From: Gallionellaceae bacterium
GTDB taxonomy: Bacteria; Pseudomonadota; Gammaproteobacteria; Burkholderiales; Gallionellaceae
Length of the DNA: 45,380 bases
Assembly (NCBI GenBank): GCA_030834965.1
Contig: JAUQWW010000026.1
Coordinates: forward strand, 1 to 45,380
Reading direction: 5' to 3'
The notes under the pieces were generated by a model. It was not told the origin of the DNA. It made no database searches and worked only from the letters and a program-made list of their open reading frames with translations. The position numbers were made by a program, and so were the translations under genes. Positions 42,667-45,380 of this stretch are shown here, one piece after another; position 1 is the stretch's first letter; every line of letters begins with the position of its first letter.

Positions 42667-43771
42667 ATGGAAGCCGAACAACTCAACGCCATTGCCAACA
42701 AATTGCAGGACTTGCGCACACGCACCACCGAATTACGGAGGTATCTTTGACTTCGATGGCAAGCAGGAACGCCTGACCGAAGTCGTCGCGCTGGCCGAAG
42801 ACCCCGCCATCTGGCAGGACAGCAAACGCTCCCAGGAACTGGGGCGAGAGCGCAAGATGCTGGAAGACATCGTCCTCTCATTAAGCCAGCTCAACCAAAA
42901 TCTCGACGATTCCGCCGAGCTGTTTGAAATGGCTCAGGGAGAAAACGACGATGCCAGCCTCAACAGCATCGCGCAGGACGTGCAGCAGATGGAACAGCAA
43001 GTGGAAGGCATGGAATTCCGCCGCATGTTTTCCGGCGAGCTCGACGCCAGCAACTGCTTCATCGACATCCAGGCCGGCAGCGGCGGCACCGAGGCGCAGG
43101 ACTGGGCCTCCATGCTGCTGCGCATGTACCTGCGCTACTGCGAGCGCAAGGGCTTCGGCGTCGAAGTGCTGGAGCAATCCGACGGCGAAGTCGCCGGCAT
43201 CAAGGGTGCTTCCATCAAGGTTTCCGGCGAGTATGCCTACGGCCACCTGCGCACCGAGACCGGCGTGCACCGGCTGGTGCGCAAGTCCCCGTTCGATTCC
43301 GGCAACCGCCGCCACACCTCGTTCGCCAGCGTATTCGTATATCCGGAAGTGGACGAATCCATCGAGGTGGACATCAATCCGGCCGACCTGCGCATCGACA
43401 CTTACCGCGCGTCCGGCGCCGGTGGTCAGCACATCAACAAGACCGACTCCGCCGTGCGAATCACGCACATTCCGACCAACATCGTGGTGCAATGCCAGAA
43501 CGACCGCTCGCAGCACCGCAACCGCGCCGAAGCCATGGCGATGCTAAAATCCAAGCTGTACGAAGCCGAGCTGCGCAAGCGCCAGGCCGAGCAGCAAAGT
43601 CTGGAAGATTCCAAGACCGACATCGGTTGGGGCCATCAGATCCGTTCCTACGTGCTGGATCAGTCGCGCATCAAGGATCTGCGCACCAACGTGGAAATCG
43701 GCAACACGCAAAGCGTGCTGGATGGCGACCTGGATGAGTTCATCAGTGCCAGTTTGAAACAAGGTATTTAA
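42667..43771 (+). CDS. prfB: Peptide chain release factor 2 with programmed +1 frameshift
   Basis: The start ATG 42667 reads [19 protein letters not shown] and reaches an in-frame TGA at 42748-42750, after which the same product continues in the +1 frame ([14 protein letters not shown]...), 367 residues in total. The frameshift site is CGGAGG-TAT-CTT-TGA-C, i.e. an internal Shine-Dalgarno-like sequence three bases before the slippery CTT TGA, the classic RF2 autoregulation. RF2 functional motifs are intact: SPF (KSPFDSG) for stop-codon reading and GGQ (GAGGQHINK) for peptide release. Frameshifting rises when RF2 is low. lysS follows after 19 bases. Confidence 0.97.
42742..42751 (+). promoter_or_regulatory. 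RF2 programmed frameshift site
   Basis: TATCTTTGAC, with the SD-like CGGAGG directly upstream at 42736-42741. CTT TGA C is the slip site; ribosomes move from CTT to TTT/GAC in the +1 frame. E. coli has GGGGGT in the SD-like position where this has GGAGGT. Confidence 0.9.
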
Positions 43772-43790
43772 CAATTACAAACTCTAAATC

Positions 43791-45299
43791 ATGACAACGC
43801 AAACTACATTCCCGGCCCCACAAGACGACAACCAGATCATCGCCGAGCGCCGCGCCAAGCTGGCTGCGCTGCGCAAGGAAGGCGTGGCTTTCCCGAACGA
43901 CTTCGAGCGCAAGAACCTGGCGGCTGATCTGCACAGCGCCTACGGCGAAATGAGCCACGACGAACTGGAAGCGGCCCATGTCGGCGTCACCGTCGCGGGG
44001 CGCATGATGCTGAAGCGCGTGATGGGCAAGGCCAGCTTTGCCACGGTTCAGGACATGAGCGGGCGCATCCAGCTGTTTATCAGCAACGGCGACACTGGCG
44101 AGGCCGCGCACGATGCCTTCAAGCATTATGATCTGGGCGACATCCTCGGCGCTTCCGGCGTGCTGTTCAAGACCAAGACCGGCGAGCTGTCGGTGCGTGT
44201 CACCGAGCTGCGCCTGCTGACCAAGGCGCTGCGTCCGTTGCCGGAAAAATTCCACGGCCTCACCGACCAGGAGCAGAAATACCGCCAGCGCTATGTGGAC
44301 CTCATCACCAACGAAGACACGCGCAATACATTTGTCATCCGCTCCAAGGTGATCCAGGCCATCCGCGAATTCTTCATGCGCCATAATTATCTCGAAGTGG
44401 AAACCCCGATGATGCACCCGATTCCAGGGGGCGCATCGGCCAAGCCTTTTATCACGCATCACAATGCACTCGACATGGAACTCTACCTGCGGATCGCACC
44501 GGAGCTGTACCTCAAGCGGCTGGTGGTGGGCGGTTTCGAGAAGGTGTTCGAGATCAACCGCAACTTCCGCAACGAGGGGCTGTCCACCCGACACAATCCC
44601 GAGTTCACCATGATCGAATTCTACGAGGCCTACCGCGATTACAACTACCTGATGGACTTCACCGAGAAGATGTTTGGCGAGGTGGCGCGCAAGGTGCTGG
44701 GCACGACGGTCGTCAGCTATCAGGGGCGCGAGCTCGACCTGGGCAAGCCGTTCCACCGCCTGACCATCGTGCAGGCCATCCAGAAATACCATCCGCAGTT
44801 TTCGGACGCGCAGTTGAACGACCGCGATTTCCTCATCAGCGAGCTACAGGACCTCAAGGCCAAGTACCGGACATCTGACGGCGTGGGCGGACTGCAACTT
44901 TCGCTGTTCGAGGAACTGACCGAGCACCAGCTGTTCGAGCCCACCTTCATCATCGACTATCCCGCCGAGGCCTCGCCGCTGGCGCGCCGCAGCGACAAGC
45001 GCCCCGAGATCACCGAGCGCTTCGAGCTGTTCATGGTCGGGCGCGAAATTGCCAACGGCTTTTCCGAGCTGAACGATCCGGAAGATCAGGAGGCCCGCTT
45101 CGACGCGCAGGTAGCCGCCAAGGAAGCCGGCGACGAGGAGGCGATGTTCAAGGATGGCGACTTCATCCGCGCGCTGGAATACGGCCTGCCGCCCACCGCC
45201 GGGGAGGGCATCGGCATCGACCGGCTGGTGATGCTGCTCACCGACAGCCCGAGCATCCGCGACGTGATCCTGTTCCCGCACATGCGCCCGGAAGTGTAA
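43791..45299 (+). CDS. lysS: Lysyl-tRNA synthetase, class II
   Basis: 502 residues, complete. The N-terminal OB-fold anticodon-binding domain (residues ~60-150, [33 protein letters not shown]) is followed by the class II catalytic domain with motif 1 ([18 protein letters not shown]), motif 2 ([24 protein letters not shown]) and motif 3 ([24 protein letters not shown]). It charges tRNA-Lys. It starts 19 bases after prfB, as in E. coli, with a weak ribosome site. The 81 bases after its stop contain no gene. Confidence 0.97.
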   Translation: MTTQTTFPAPQDDNQIIAERRAKLAALRKEGVAFPNDFERKNLAADLHSAYGEMSHDELEAAHVGVTVAGRMMLKRVMGKASFATVQDMSGRIQLFISNGDTGEAAHDAFKHYDLGDILGASGVLFKTKTGELSVRVTELRLLTKALRPLPEKFHGLTDQEQKYRQRYVDLITNEDTRNTFVIRSKVIQAIREFFMRHNYLEVETPMMHPIPGGASAKPFITHHNALDMELYLRIAPELYLKRLVVGGFEKVFEINRNFRNEGLSTRHNPEFTMIEFYEAYRDYNYLMDFTEKMFGEVARKVLGTTVVSYQGRELDLGKPFHRLTIVQAIQKYHPQFSDAQLNDRDFLISELQDLKAKYRTSDGVGGLQLSLFEELTEHQLFEPTFIIDYPAEASPLARRSDKRPEITERFELFMVGREIANGFSELNDPEDQEARFDAQVAAKEAGDEEAMFKDGDFIRALEYGLPPTAGEGIGIDRLVMLLTDSPSIRDVILFPHMRPEV

Positions 45300-45380
45300 G
45301 GCGCATACAGCTCATGGCCGCCATCAACTCCAGCCTTCGGCAGACACATGCTCGATAGCAACTCCCAAAACCTGCTGTTG

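Noticed and set aside
43743-44792. 349-codon minus-strand frame
   Set aside because: Antisense shadow of lysS.

Overview
The window reads as a chromosomal segment of a chemolithotrophic-type betaproteobacterium. The mix of housekeeping genes (prfB with its programmed frameshift, lysS, recJ, lysC, pgm, psd, ettA, rsuA), the moderately high GC, and several small hypothetical genes of a kind I associate with Nitrosomonadales/Gallionellaceae suggest a relative of Gallionella or Sideroxydans. That placement is inference from gene content, not from a marker tree. No rRNA, CRISPR array, prophage or intact insertion sequence was seen.

Layout. 1-2140: tail of an HPt phosphotransfer protein and a secreted thioredoxin-fold DUF255 protein. 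2176-9154: a mixed block holding a DsrC/TusE-like protein with a clear sigma70 promoter, rsuA, an EF-hand protein, three small conserved hypotheticals, pepD carrying an in-frame repeat-like insert, a DUF3365 haem protein with a rhodanese, and a 46-residue exported peptide overlapping a hypothetical gene. 9225-11894: lipase-like hydrolase, metallo-aminopeptidase lipoprotein and an orphan MlaF-type ATPase whose switch histidine is replaced by tyrosine. 11952-15541: a plastic stretch with a KTSC protein, M14 peptidase, BrnT-type toxin-antitoxin pair, truncated zeta toxin, a decayed second copy of the KTSC gene start and an AT-rich lipoprotein gene. 15616-22315: ettA, pgm, a tandem pair of candidate small RNAs, psd, a WbuC-type cupin and an AI-2E family permease. 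22426-25729: a TolA-like protein dominated by a degenerate Ala/Glu/Lys/Arg repeat, tRNA-Arg(ACG), tRNA-Ser(GCU) and lysC.

25864-39407 is entirely on the minus strand. A NarX/NarL-like PAS sensor kinase and response regulator lie upstream of Hsp20, a GroEL-like protein, a BCAM0308-family zinc protein, an OmpA protein, three lipid/quinone-type enzymes (PmtA-like, cyclopropane synthase-like, geranylgeranyl-reductase-like), a c-type cytochrome, a CBS protein, a short ribosome hibernation factor and a YbhB-like protein; a PAS-GGDEF diguanylate cyclase closes the run. The composition recalls the low-oxygen-activated (lxa) locus of Burkholderia cenocepacia and suggests a survival/dormancy module covering proteins, ribosomes, membrane and envelope. 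39517-45299 returns to housekeeping: recJ, a DUF4010/MgtC membrane protein, prfB and lysS.

The strongest candidates for something new are: (1) the GroEL paralog at 34425-35669, which has two in-frame internal deletions that remove all three catalytic aspartates but keep the substrate-binding apical domain; (2) the tandem small RNA pair at 19250-19500, with a compensated stem, a C-rich anti-Shine-Dalgarno-like loop and intrinsic terminators; and (3) the stress island as a unit.
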